Below are positions 1-10,559 of a stretch of DNA of 64,000 nucleotides, piece by piece. This DNA is from Isoetes taiwanensis (taxonomy: Eukaryota > Streptophyta > Lycopodiopsida > Isoetales > Isoetaceae): the NCBI GenBank assembly GCA_021234155.1, contig JAJEKV010000126.1:1767863-1831862 (forward strand). The letters run 5' to 3'. The notes under the pieces are model-generated. The model made no database searches. It was not told the origin of the DNA and saw only the letters and a program-made list of their open reading frames with translations. A program made the translations under genes and the position numbers. Positions within the stretch are counted from its first letter, which is position 1. The number at the start of each line of letters is the position of its first letter.

Positions 1-17
1 AGGAGGCCCCCAAAGCC

Positions 18-317
18 TTGAAGAGGAACCGGAAAGAAGTTCGCGAAGAAGTTGAAGCTGCAGAGATATTGAGTAGGAGCTCCGGAGGGAGCTCACAAGC
101 TGGGGAAAAAGGAAAAGAAGAGGAAACGGAAGGCGAAGAAACCGACATCAAGAAGAGCAAGGAGGAGCGCCTACGGAGAAGGAGGAGCCCGAAAAAGGAG
201 GGAAGAGAAGAAGAGGGAGGAGGAGAAGAAGAGGCGAACCGAGGAGTGTATGAAGAAGAGAGCGGACAAGGAAAAGCCCCCGCTCAATCGGAAGGACAAT
301 TAAATGGAAATTGAAGA
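18..317 (+). other. Low-complexity Glu/Lys/Arg-rich open frame
   Basis: An open frame of about 98 codons made almost entirely of Glu, Lys, Arg and Gly, with runs of acidic and basic residues. No domain can be recognised. Such purine-rich coding occurs both in nuclear proteins and in retroelement remnants. It runs off the left edge region, so it could be the tail of something larger. Confidence that it is a real gene is low. Confidence 0.2.
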
Positions 318-1180
318 CGACCGCAAAAGGTGTCATCATTCAGAGGCGGACGTGAGGAATGGCCCGATCTTCATCGCATTAATCGAAGTCCCGGATGAAG
401 GACTAAGGGTTCCCCACCGGGCGAAGGCTCGACCCTCGATCAGTAGGGCTGAGCACCAGCCAACGAAGAGGAGGAGGCAAAAGCGGCAAGGGTACCCCCG
501 CGTGCGTGTGGCCGGCCCAAAGCACGGCGGCGGTAAAAAGTGCCAGCCGAGGCGCGCAGAGGGAGCCGTATATACTCAACGGTTTAGCATAGAAAGAAGC
601 CGAAAGAGTATATTCATTACATGAAAATGTATCAAGAATACTCTAAATTAATGACGAAAGCACAAGGTCCGTTTATCGGCTGATACGCCGACTAACAAGA
701 ACACTCTGAAGCCTTGCCAAGGAGACCAGCTAAGAAGCCCGCGAAGTAAGAGAAAGGCGGACTCAGATTTTGCAAGAGCCACTCGAGATCCGGCATTTCG
801 GAGGGAGCTATGGCTATCCTATCAGAGCTCCTTTAGCAAGGGCGACACGGGAAATTTTGCAGGGAATTCGACAAGTCCAAGAGGGTCCACCGGGCGATAT
901 GTTGCTAGCGCCGGGGAGCCGAGAGCAACATATAGTCCAACATTTTGAAGACTCCGTAGCGTGTGCAGTTCATGCCAAAAGGGTGACATGCATGCCCAAA
1001 GAGATGAAGTTAGCTAAATATATTAAGAAAGAATTTGATTAAGACTGTTGTAAATAAATTTTGTTAATACAAATTTGTAAGTTGGATGAATTAATGTGTT
1101 AAATCAGGTGTAAGTAGGATGTCTTACTAAGTTCTGCAGTTGGAATTAACAAATTTGGAGCAAAACTAAGTGTTTTTGGC
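318..1180. other. Stretch without recognisable gene
   Basis: GC-moderate sequence with short open frames on the plus strand (304-624 and 770-1042) that show no recognisable domain. From about 1040 it becomes AT-rich. I see no RNA gene or mobile-element terminus here. Confidence 0.3.
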
Positions 1181-1700
1181 CCCACCCCTCACAGAGTGCG
1201 CCCAGACCAATTCGGTTTGCAAACCGATTCGACCCTGGCGCACTGTGTGAGTGGTTGAACATGGTTTGATGCCAAAACTTGTCCAAATGCAGAAAGTAAG
1301 TATACCATTCAACTCAGCTCACCTTAATTAGTAGGATTTGACCCCTAGTTTGTAGAAATTGGCCAACCCTAACTCAAATGGAGCTCCACCCCTCACAGAG
1401 TGCGCCCAGACCAATTCGGTTTGCAAACCGATTCGACCCTGGCGCATTGTGTGAGTGGTCGACCCCAAAACTAGGCCAAAACGTGTCCAAATAAGGCAAG
1501 AAAGGGCTCAATCTGACCTATCTCGACGAGATATGCAGGATTCTATCCTTAGTTTCCATGTTTGGCATCATCTTTGACCCAAACAAGGCCCCCCCTCCGC
1601 GAGGCGCCTGGACCAATTCGGTTTGCAAACCGGATTCGACCTGGCGCCTTTGTGTGGTCACACTAAAATTGCCCTAACTTGTCCATACTTTCTCCAAATT
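1181..1700. repeat. Three ~204-bp tandem units, each with a long hairpin
   Basis: Three units start near 1181, 1386 and 1590. Each contains an almost self-complementary block of about 60 bp (1190-1249, 1394-1453, 1598-1656) centred on the perfect palindrome CGGTTTGCAAACCG. Its outer arms have the form GTGCGCC/GGCGCAC; the third copy has GGCGCC arms. The spacers between hairpins are also related: each has a 'cttgtcca/cgtgtcca' motif shortly after the hairpin and an 'aggatt' motif later. This is therefore a degenerate tandem repeat and not three independent insertions. Confidence 0.8.
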
Positions 1701-1830
1701 AGATGAAATTTGTTGCAATAGGATCCTTAGAATGTACTCTTTAGCATGATTGGCTTGCCTTTTGCCCAGCAATACCTTAAAATCCTAGATTTTCCCTTAC
1801 CCAAAAATTTCCCAAAATTAGGGTTTTTGC

Positions 1831-1840
1831 CTATAAGTAG
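1831..1840 (+). promoter_or_regulatory. Possible TATA box (CTATAAGTAG)
   Basis: A TATA-like motif lies about 115 bp upstream of an ATG at 1950, after the threefold hairpin repeat. The 'leader' between them is C-rich and ATG-poor, as expected of a 5' UTR. It could serve a host gene or an LTR-type element. There is no independent support. Confidence 0.3.
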
Positions 1841-1949
1841 ACCACAATCCTCATTTGCATCCTACACCTTTGCTCCTCACTCCAAGCCGATTTTCCAGAC
1901 CCCTAAGGCGCTTGCCTATCTGTTTGATATCCTCAGCTGCTCATAGACC

Positions 1950-2764
1950 ATGGCAACCCATCGTGATTCAAAGGATGGTACAGTACGCCCACGACTCATG
2001 TGGTGAGGAGGCCCGACATCAACTTCTAAAGATCTTCCCATTTTTCTTCGAAGGAGCTTGATGTGGAAACCACCATCAATGCCACCCCTTTTTACCAAGA
2101 CATTATGTCTGAGTTCCATGCCAAGATAGGACCATCTTTGGTAGAGCTCCCACCTTGCATAGGATATTTTGCCCCTAGCATGGCCCTTAAGTCAGCCCTG
2201 CAGGACATCCCAAACATAGATAAGTACCTAGAGAACAAAGCAGCTCGCCTACCCAATTATATGTCTATCTCTGTCAATAGGAAGAGGTACTTTTCTTATA
2301 CAGCAGCAGTAGCTATTTACCTATCCTAGAGAGGCCAAACCCAGATAGGAGAACCCTTAGTGCAGCCCTTAGAAGTTGAACCCATGGCCATGGCACCCGT
2401 GAAGAGGAGGAGGATAGGAAAGTAGGAGGAGGAGGAAGAAGAAGAATTGGCGGGATTAGAAGACATTGACCTAGAGCAGAGAGGCAAACAAAGGCGAAAG
2501 CAGCTCCAAAGTTTTGAAGAAGGACTCAGAGCAACAAGAAGAGCCCCACCACTTGGGCAAGGAATTACAAGCTTGACCCCACTGTTCATAGGAGGAGAGG
2601 CATACTTAAGCCTCCATGATATTAAAAATCTTCCAGAATGCCGAGACAGGGGTTACAGAGTGGATGAAATTCTGCATCTCCTACGACAACAACCAGATCT
2701 CGACGACTTCATCGATCGAGGAACTCAAGACTTCCCCATCAGCATAAGGGAAGCCAGGATGTAA
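1950..2764 (+). pseudogene. Unrecognised broken coding region behind a TATA-like motif
   Basis: An ATG at 1950 opens a short frame that stops after 18 codons. Coding-like sequence then continues in other frames. From about 2063 to 2764 one frame stays open except for two TAG stops, at 2327-2329 and 2423-2425. The translated part includes a stretch with AHDS-like and KIGPSLVEL-like segments, then an acidic run of Glu, then a Leu/Arg-rich, helix-forming C-terminus (LHDIKNLPECRDRGYRVDEI). I recognise no domain. It may be a decayed gag-like or plant-transposon protein, or a host gene with breaks. Codon use is unremarkable and I infer that it is no longer functional. Confidence 0.35.
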
Positions 2765-3133
2765 CGGACCTAGGATTTTGAGGTACATTGTGGAATTATT
2801 TTATTAAAGGATGCAAAGGAATAATAGTTAAAATACCATGCATGCAGAATATATATCGTATATGTAGAGATTATACGGATAAATATACTGGAGGTTAGCA
2901 ATAAATACAAATACAGTGAATATTGAGGCATGTGATGGTGAAGCATTCGGAAGGAGATAGATTGCAGAGCGATTGCTAAAGGAGCGAGTTGCGTGTAGAG
3001 TTCTAGGAGCGTGTTGGAGTGCAGACGAAGCAAGCAGGATTCCAGGTGGGGATCAAGACTTACACCTGGGGTTTTCTAGTGTAGTATCTCTGTGCTTGTT
3101 TTTTTTATTTGTTTGTTGTTATGCATTCAACAG

Positions 3134-3187
3134 GGGATTAGAATTGGATTATATGAGCATGGGATTAGAATTGGATTATATGAGCAT
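3134..3187. repeat. 27-bp perfect tandem duplication
   Basis: The 27-mer beginning GGGATTAGAATTGG occurs twice head-to-tail, at 3134 and 3161, with no mismatch. This indicates a very recent local duplication. Confidence 0.85.
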
Positions 3188-3614
3188 GGTTGTAAACATA
3201 AACGCAAGGTTTATGAATAGTGATTCTTTGGTATTGGAATACTGTGGCTTGCATGGCTAGTAATGGAATTAATATTTTCCTAATATTTTCCATCAAGAAA
3301 TAGATGTAACTGTAATCTACGATAGAAGAAACTGGAATGGTTTAGATTGGTTAGAATTTGGAAGAATGGATTAAAAACTAAATTGATTAAGCAAGAACAA
3401 GCAAGGACAGCAGTATTTCTCTTGCATGCAGCAGGGCAGCGTCGGCATGATCCTATTGAATGTGAATGCTTGGAAAGCATGAGAATCGCCCTGAAATGGG
3501 CCGATTTTGGCCTTAGGAAGGCCGAAATATGGAAAGAATACAGAATCAGGAAGATTGGAGTAGAATTTGGCTGTAAATATCATGATGTTGGTGCCCAAGA
3601 ATCGACCCAGAACC

Positions 3615-3905
3615 GCCGGCTTAGGGCCACAAACTGGCCGAAATGGCTTGGAAACCTCTTTGCCAGCAAAATCGGGAAGCTTCATGGGCTTTCCAAGCCG
3701 AATTGATGGCCTGGATGCCAGGTCCGGCAGCTGCCGGTCTGATTTCTATCAGGAAGAAAATCAGTTAGAATCATCTTTTTCGGCTACAAACAGTATGATT
3801 TGGCCTGGAAATCCCTGTAAAAGCCAGAATCGGCTGGACCCAAGAGGTTTTGGGCTGGATCCGATGGTCTGGATGCCGGATCCACGAGCTGTAGGCTGCG
3901 TTTGT
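3615..3905. repeat. Imperfect ~158-bp tandem duplication
   Basis: Two related blocks share 'acaaac', 'tggcNtggaaa', 'aatcggN' and 'gatggNctggatgcc' (at 3705 and 3863) in the same order and with similar spacing. The copies have diverged by many substitutions and small indels. No coding function is seen here or in the surrounding 2.77-5.12 kb. Confidence 0.5.
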
Positions 3906-5130
3906 GAACTGTACGTTAGGTTAAAACAGGAAAAGTTAATAGTTAGTTCAACATGGTGTTAACAAATGTTAAAAAGAAAGATAAAGGTTAATTTAAGTAT
4001 TAAGTTGTGTTAATGGATAAGCTATATTTACGGTTATTTAATGGGAAAATTAACAGGTTAGCTAGTAAGATATTGAAATATGTTGGAATTAGCCAGATTA
4101 ATGACGGGCGCATTGCAAGGCAGAGATAATGGGTGGAGAATGAGCGTCAAAACTATTAAATTAATTAGCAGAGATATGGAAGCAACCGTCGTTAAGGTCT
4201 TAGATAATGATTTGAATAAAATAATTAACTTAGTCTTTTTAACTTATGGTTGATGGTTGCATTTTGCATTATGAGGGTTGTAATAATTTGAACTATGGTT
4301 GGGTTTCTTAGTTGCATGAAATGTGTATCCTAGAATTTCTTGAGTTATATAGGGGCATAACTCTTTGATATAGACCTCTGGGGCCGGAGTCTAGGTGCGA
4401 TGGTCTAGACTCGCTGTTATTGCACAATGCTATGTAAATGTTATTATTTGAACATCGGGCATTGGTACCGCGAGGTACAACGTCATGCACAGTTAAGTGG
4501 TCCTCCAATGCTGGACGCAGCGTGGATGGGTGTGTACACACGTGGTTACCCCGCCTCTATGTCACTGGCCTGATCAGCCGAGTTGACCTTGCTCAGATCC
4601 AGAGGAATATTGGTTGCAATGTTGATGCTATGATTGCTTGATTATTATACATGTGGTCTTAAATGTTGGAATTAAGTTGCAATGGTCATGCTTGGTATAA
4701 TTATGCATTGTGGTTATGCTTGTTGGACTAGTAGCTTAGATTGCAGGGGCGAGGCTACGGTAAAGCTAAGTTATTGTTCTAGGTTAATGCTTTGTGGTGA
4801 TTGATGCTAGATATGTCCTAGATCCCCGATCCCCACTTAGTCCGTGTGACTAACCCCGTGGTTGATGGTGTAAGCAGAGGCGCGAGATGCTCTGGAAAGT
4901 AGCCAAGCTTCGGAAAGGCGAGAGTAGAAGTGTGTGGATTGCTATTCAATTAACTTGACTATTATTGCTATTATTCTTATTATATATAGGCTTGAAGTTA
5001 ACATTATTTAAAAGAATATTTTAATTGTTGTGTGGGGTTTTGCTGAGCAATGGAAAGTTATTTTTGGGACCTTAGAGCATGTATAAAGATTAAATTCTTT
5101 ACCTAAGTATGCATGTATTAATTTCTCCAG

Positions 5131-5359
5131 TTACCGAGAGGTTAACTGGCCAGTCCCATCACACAGGACATACACCGGCGAGACGTCATCGGACATCGAG
5201 GCTTACACAAGCATCAGACAGATGATCGAGAGGGAGTTGCTGTCAGAAGAAGAGTTCCTGGCAATCCAAGAGCGCATGGGCATCAAGGGAAAGTCAACAT
5301 CAGCACTTTTACCTAGCATACGGCCGGCACGCGCCCCATGGATGGAGGACATCAACTGA
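5131..5359 (+). CDS. Possible terminal exon of an unrecognised gene
   Basis: The AG at 5129-5130 ends a pyrimidine-containing stretch that looks like a 3' splice site. After it a frame reads about 75 codons to TGA at 5357. The peptide is hydrophilic and helix-rich, with a segment DIEAYTSIRQMIERELLSEE followed by a Ser/Pro/Arg-rich tail ending in WMEDIN. There is no ATG in a suitable place, so an upstream exon would be needed and I cannot identify one. The frame could equally be the end of a retroelement protein. A GATA microsatellite follows 26 bp after the stop. Confidence 0.3.
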
Positions 5360-5384
5360 GCAAATTAGTGTCTGGGACTTGAGA

Positions 5385-5406
5385 TGATAGATAGATAGAT
5401 AGATAG
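5385..5406. repeat. GATA microsatellite
   Basis: About five GATA units in a row, just downstream of the possible terminal exon. Confidence 0.9.
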
Positions 5407-6002
5407 TATTTTAATGTCATGCCACTAGGCAAAGATCCAACCCGGATATGTGACCACACACCACACTACATTGCTTGGTTGGGCCTTTACCTCAACCACT
5501 TTACATCAGCGTCTCAGAGGTTTTGACACCCAATCAGATTCAGTCGCGATCAAGAAAGATCAGAATTCGAGAGACCTATAGTTATAGACCTAGTGTGTTA
5601 CCACTAGACTAAACACCAGACGCCATGCAGAAATGGAGGAAGTGCAAAGGTTGACGAAAGTTGAGGAAGACATAGGAAGCCTTGACATCGGTGAGGAAGA
5701 GGCATGATAAAGCCCCATGTTCTACCTTCCATTACTCCTAGCGGAAGAATGGCGGTTATACACGCCAATTCAACCGCGGGGATGAAAGAAGGAATCTTTA
5801 TGCTTATAAGCCCTCTCAAGATTCGGAAGTCATGCTCGATGGCCCTAAACGCCAAGAGAAACCATGTAATATCACCTGGATGAGAGCGATAGCATTACAT
5901 ATCTTAAACCCTTGAGGCCCATTTGTAGCACGTATATTTTGAAGCACTTATTGTTGCATGCATATGAAATATAGATGTCACACTTTACAATCAACACAAC
6001 CT

Positions 6003-6330
6003 ATTGGCAATAACAACCTTTGTTTATAACGAACACAAATATAGAAGGCTTTGTTCATGGCCATTAGCAATACATCTTAGTGTCCTACTTCTAGCATCTA
6101 ACCCAATGTATTGCCAACCTTATAGCTTGCACCCATAGAGGTTGCAACTAAGTCATGATCATATACATTATAAGTTGTTAGCAATAACAACCTTTGTTTA
6201 TAATGAATACAAATATACAAGGCCTTGCTCATGGCAATTACCAATACACCTTAGCATCAGCTAACCCAACATATGCCAACCTTGCAGCTTGCACCCATGG
6301 AAGCTCAACAAAGAAATCTAACTAAGTACT
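6003..6330. repeat. ~174-bp tandem duplication
   Basis: Copy one starts near 6003 and copy two near 6177. Both contain GCAATAACAACCTTTG (6007 and 6181), a 'caaatata' block, a 'gcaat' block and GCTTGCACCCAT. The copies differ by scattered substitutions. The surrounding 5.4-7.84 kb is AT-rich and no gene is visible in it. Confidence 0.75.
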
Positions 6331-7371
6331 ACTACTTGAAATGTAACCAACCCAACGCTTCATGAACTCAAAGGCTATAACGCAATGATGACATGGACCT
6401 GTTGAAACAACACATGACAACAAGCAAGATCTTAAACTCAAGGCTTCATCTATTAGGAGCTTCTCCATCTAAAGACTAGATGCAAGCCTTGTAGTTATTT
6501 GATTTCTAAAGCACTAGATTGTTGATAATAGATGAATTGACATTGAAATAAAGACATTCTTTTGATATGCATTAACTCAAGCACCAAAATGAAAACATTG
6601 GTGGTCCTTTTTATTCTAGCATTCCAATGTTATTTGTTCAAATCTTGAAAGTAGAAAAACTTTCATTTTATAGGGGGTTCATGGGAGGTTAAATCTAAAG
6701 ATAACATGAAGTGAGTCAAATGGGTCTAGTGGGAGGAGGTCAAAGAAAAGTTGCTTGCCAGTAACACTATGTTACAAGACGACATAATACTTGGCTCGGA
6801 GTTGTTCTAGAGCTGCCGAGTAAGCTTAAATATCGTTATAAATCTTTTGTGTGTAGCTTAACTATCTTCTAATGTCCACTAGCCAGTGCTCTTCCTCTAA
6901 TGTTGTCAAGGAACCAGACTATATATAGTGGGGGTGCCCAAGAAAATCCATCTATTTATCTATCCATTGCAATGTAGGCACCCTTGTATCTCGTATCCTT
7001 CTTCATGAGACATAAACATCACATCCATAGCCTCCAACAACTAATTACATTCATCTAAACTTCCTACTACTGTATAGCAAGCCAACAACATGCAAAACAA
7101 TGCAAGGCCCAACAAACTTGCAAGGATCATAAAATGTTCACCCATCCAAGGGGACACCTCCTCATGTGATGGCATTTTATCACCCTATTCTATTCTATTC
7201 TATTATCACCCTATTGTTTATTTATGGAATACTAGAATTATCTAACCATTGAAATGGTTATCCTCACAACATGAAGATAAATCCTAATATTGTGTGCATA
7301 TGATTGTTTGCACATAGAGTTTCTTTGATAAATTGGATTTTGAGAACTTAATTGACAATCATTAATAACAA

Positions 7372-7429
7372 ATGGTAAGTTAGCTCATGAGGATAAATGA
7401 ATGGTAAGTTAGCTCATGAAGATAAATGT
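7372..7429. repeat. 29-bp tandem duplication
   Basis: ATGGTAAGTTAGCTCATG is repeated at 7372 and 7401 within a 29-bp unit that has one mismatch (gg/ag). It is a local duplication in AT-rich, non-coding sequence. Confidence 0.85.
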
Positions 7430-7854
7430 CGAGTTCATTTGACATTCAAACATGGTTCCATACAAGGTCCAATAGGACCAATAAATCTTTACGTTCATCC
7501 CACCAAACCCATGTCATAAATAAATTGTCTCAACAAAAACCATGTCATACAATAAAATTAACCTCCAAAAATCATGTCACAAATGCAAGATAGTTTTAAC
7601 CTACCATTACTAGTTTTAATAAACCGCTATCATATGCATGAAACTATCTCATAAATCAAACTAGTTCTAACAAACCACTATAGCACCAATAACCAACATG
7701 AATAACCATATCACAAACTACTACTAGCTTGACAAACCACTATGGCATGTGGTTTTTTTCTGTCAAATAAATTCATGCCTAAAATACCATATATATCATG
7801 GTTTTTAGATGAATTGGTACTGGTTATATATAGTAGTTTATTTTTGGGGGCCTT

Positions 7855-8138
7855 GTGGAGGAGGACGCACCGGACTGTATCCAGGGTGAGTGCCATATTT
7901 TTGCCGCCATTGATACCGAGAATGCTGAAAGCCAGTATCAAGTCATCTCGACAACCGGGAAAGCACAAGCAGAATCTTTCATAGTCTTGATAGATACAGG
8001 GAGCACCCACAACTTCGTGTCGCCAAGGATGGTACAGATTGAAGCTGAAGCCCTTGAAGTCTAAGCCTAGACCAGTTGTCTTGGCCAGTGGAGTAGTTCG
8101 ACACACAGCAGGAAAAAGGATAAACTTTCAACGTAGAC
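7855..8138 (+). pseudogene. Chromovirus aspartic protease (element C)
   Basis: The retroelement protease cuts the Gag-Pol polyprotein in the virus-like particle. The catalytic triplet is visible as LIDTGSTHNFVS, with the Asp codon at 7993, in the context normal for plant gypsy proteases. The frame ends at a TAA/TAG pair shortly after 8060. Protease-like sequence then resumes in another frame at 8139 (NIGKYDLIIGMEYL, an ILGMDWL-like flap-region motif), so a frameshift lies between. The first ~25 codons upstream of the catalytic site have no gag zinc knuckle. Confidence 0.8.
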
Positions 8139-9716
8139 TTGCCAGGAATCAATGTAGCATTGGGAGCTGAAGTGATGAATATCGGCAAATATGATTTGAT
8201 AATAGGCATGGAATATCTTGGACCGGCGGGAGCCATCATTGATTGTGGGAAGCGGAAGGTGACCATAACAACGCCAGAAGGCAAGGTCATCGAGATAGCA
8301 GGTAAAGAAGTCACCCCAATCATGCAATGCATGTCTAGTGAGAAGTTACTTAAATGCATAAGGAAGGAGCAAGTGGCCTATCTCTTTAAGCTTGAGGTCG
8401 ACGACCAAGAGTCAGAAGAAGAGAAAGAGGCCAAGACATTGAGCAAGCTCCCGAAGCCTATAGTAAAGTTGGTGAAGCAATTTCACGACTTGTTCCCTGA
8501 TGAGATCAAGCAGCTTCCACCCTATAGAGGAGTCGAGTGTGAAATAGCACTTGAGCCAGGGACTAAGCCAACAAGCAAGGTGCCCTACAGAATGTCGACC
8601 GATGAGTTGACGGAATTGAAGAAGCGACTGCAGGAATTGCTAGACCTAGGGTTCATAAGACCTAGTGTCTCTCCTTTTTGAGCGCCCATCCTTTTTGTGA
8701 AGAAGAAGGATGGAAGCCTTAGGATGTGCGTCGACTATCGTCAATTAAATAAGCACACCATTAAGAACAAGTATGCTTTGCCTAGATCAGATGATCTCAT
8801 GGACCAATTGCAAGGAGCGAAGATCTTCTTCAAGATAAACTTGAGATCGGGGTATCACCAGATCAGGATCAAGGAAGAAGATATCCACAAGACAGCATTC
8901 AGGACAAGATATGGTCACTACGAATTCACGGTGATGCCATTTGGATTGTCTAATGCTCCAGCGACATTCATGAGGCTCATGAACGATGTCTTTCGTGAAT
9001 TCCTAGACTCTTTCATCATAGTTTTCTTTGATGATCTTCTAGTTTATAGTAAGTCCCTAGAAGAGCATGTGCAGCACTTGAGAAAGGTGCTTGAAAAGCT
9101 AAGAAGGCATCAACTCTTTGTGAAGTTATCCAAGTGCCACTTCGCAACAGAAAGGGTGGAGTATCTAGGGCATGTGATCACAGCAGAAAGCATCTCCACG
9201 GACCCCGCGAAGATCGAAGCAATGACCGATTGGCCGGCACCGAAGAACACACATGAAGTGAGAAGCTTCCTCGGCCTAGCAGGATATTACAGGAAATTTG
9301 TAAAGAACTTCGCCAAAGTAGCAGCACCGCTGACGGACCTCACCAAAGCGGGGAAGATAAAGGATTGGGCAGGTCATTGGCAAAAGAAGGTCCATGCAGC
9401 ATTCGAGACCTTGAAAGAAGCCTTGACAACAGCGCCAGTTCTAGTGTTGCCAGACCCAGCCAAGGATAAGCTTGTGGCGACAAACGCTAGCAGGATAGCA
9501 ACAGGTGCAGTCCTCATGCAGGAGGAAAGGGTAGTGGCCTATGACTCGAAGAAGATGAATGAGGCAGAGCAGCGCTACCCAACGCATGATCAGGAGCTTC
9601 TGGCCATTGTAAGAGCATTAAGAATCTGGAGACACTATATCTTAGGAAGAAAGTTCCAATTGGACACTGATCACCAAAGTCTCCAATATATTTTCACACA
9701 ACCACTCCTCAATTGA
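8139..9716 (+). pseudogene. Chromovirus reverse transcriptase and RNase H (element C)
   Basis: One frame carries the end of the protease, the RT fingers, palm and thumb, and the RNase H start. RT motifs are VDYRQLN near 8730, [12 protein letters not shown] near 8935-8970, and the catalytic [10 protein letters not shown] with its Asp pair at 9030-9035. RNase H motifs follow ([10 protein letters not shown] near 9665). Two damaging changes are visible. TGA at 8679-8681 replaces the Trp of the usual S-P-W/F-A-P motif just before KKKDG. The first RNase H catalytic Asp is Asn (codon AAC at 9483, in VATNASR). The frame is then lost near 9710. Confidence 0.92.
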
Positions 9717-10249
9717 GGCAAAGGAGGTGGATGGAATTCCTTGAAGAATATGACTTCGAGATAATTTACAAGCCAGGAAAGCTCAATGTGGTCGCAGACG
9801 CGCTTTCTAGAAAGCTGTTGAAGACGAGGACGCATTGTAATGCCATATCGACGCTCACAAGTGAGTATGGCAAGAAGATCGAAGAAAGCTTGCCAACAGA
9901 TGCCGATTTCAAGGAAGTTTGGGCAAGTCTTTGCAAGGAAGCCAGGACCGACAAGGAAAGAGAAATGTTCAGGCACTATAAGAAGGAGAACAACTTGCTA
10001 TACCATAAAAACAAATTGTGTGTAACCGAATCTTCAAGAGTAAGGAAGCTGATCCTCCATGATACACACAATAGTCCCATAGCAGGGCATGCAGGGTTTA
10101 TGAAGACGTACTTCAAGATTAGAAGCAGCTACTTCTGGCCCAGCATGAAGAAGGAGATAGCAAGGTATATTCGTGAGTGCCAGATATGCCAGCAAACAAA
10201 GGCGGAGCAACTCCTAATCCCAGGAGCCTTTGCCAGTGCCAAATGCTAA
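9713..10249 (+). pseudogene. Chromovirus RNase H end and integrase zinc domain (element C)
   Basis: After the frameshift the chain continues with RQRRWMEFLEEYDFEI and VVADALSRK, the RNase H/connection end typical of gypsy elements. The integrase HHCC domain follows, with two His in HNSPIAGHAGF near 10,065-10,100 and a CQICQQ pair near 10,178-10,192. HHCC binds zinc and organises the integrase multimer. The frame leaves the gypsy sequence near 10,228, and a TAA follows at 10,247, where the neighbouring frame takes over. Confidence 0.9.
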
Positions 10250-10550
10250 GTGGGAGGTTATTAGCATGGACTTCATTGCAGGGCTCCCAAGAACAGCAAG
10301 AGGCAAGGATGCCCTGATGGTGGTGGTCGATAAGTTGTCAAAGATGGCACATTTTGTGCCGTGTAGGACAACTGATATAGCATTGGATACTGCCATCTTA
10401 TTTGTTAAGGAGATAATCTCAGATAGGGAGATAATCCGCAGGAGATAATCTCAGATAGGGACTCTAAGTTTATGAGTGCCTTTTGGCAGGACCTATTTAC
10501 CACCATCGAGACGAAGCTTTCGATGAGCCACGCATATCATCCCCAAACAG
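10230..10550 (+). pseudogene. Integrase catalytic core, disrupted (element C)
   Basis: The first catalytic Asp is visible in ISMDFIAGLPR near 10,260. The second lies in SDRDSKF near 10,452, just after a 32-bp direct duplication (GGAGATAATCTCAGATAG at 10,409 and 10,441) that inserts an in-frame stop. The AYHPQTDG motif near 10,530 follows, but the expected catalytic Glu falls at a frame change near 10,550-10,570 and is not readable. This copy therefore cannot encode an active DDE integrase. Confidence 0.88.
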
Positions 10551-10559
10551 ATGGTCGAC

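Noticed and set aside
1190-1656. Evenly spaced palindromic repeats suggesting a CRISPR array
   Set aside because: The units are ~204 bp with related spacers, only three copies exist, no cas genes are present, and the context is a plant nuclear genome.
2759-5360. A 2.6-kb LTR beginning TGTAACGGACC
   Set aside because: No matching inverted end, polypurine tract, primer-binding site or second copy was found.
7175-7215. ATTCT repeats as another SINE-like tail
   Set aside because: The ~130-bp body shared by the 35.0- and 40.9-kb copies is absent in front of it.
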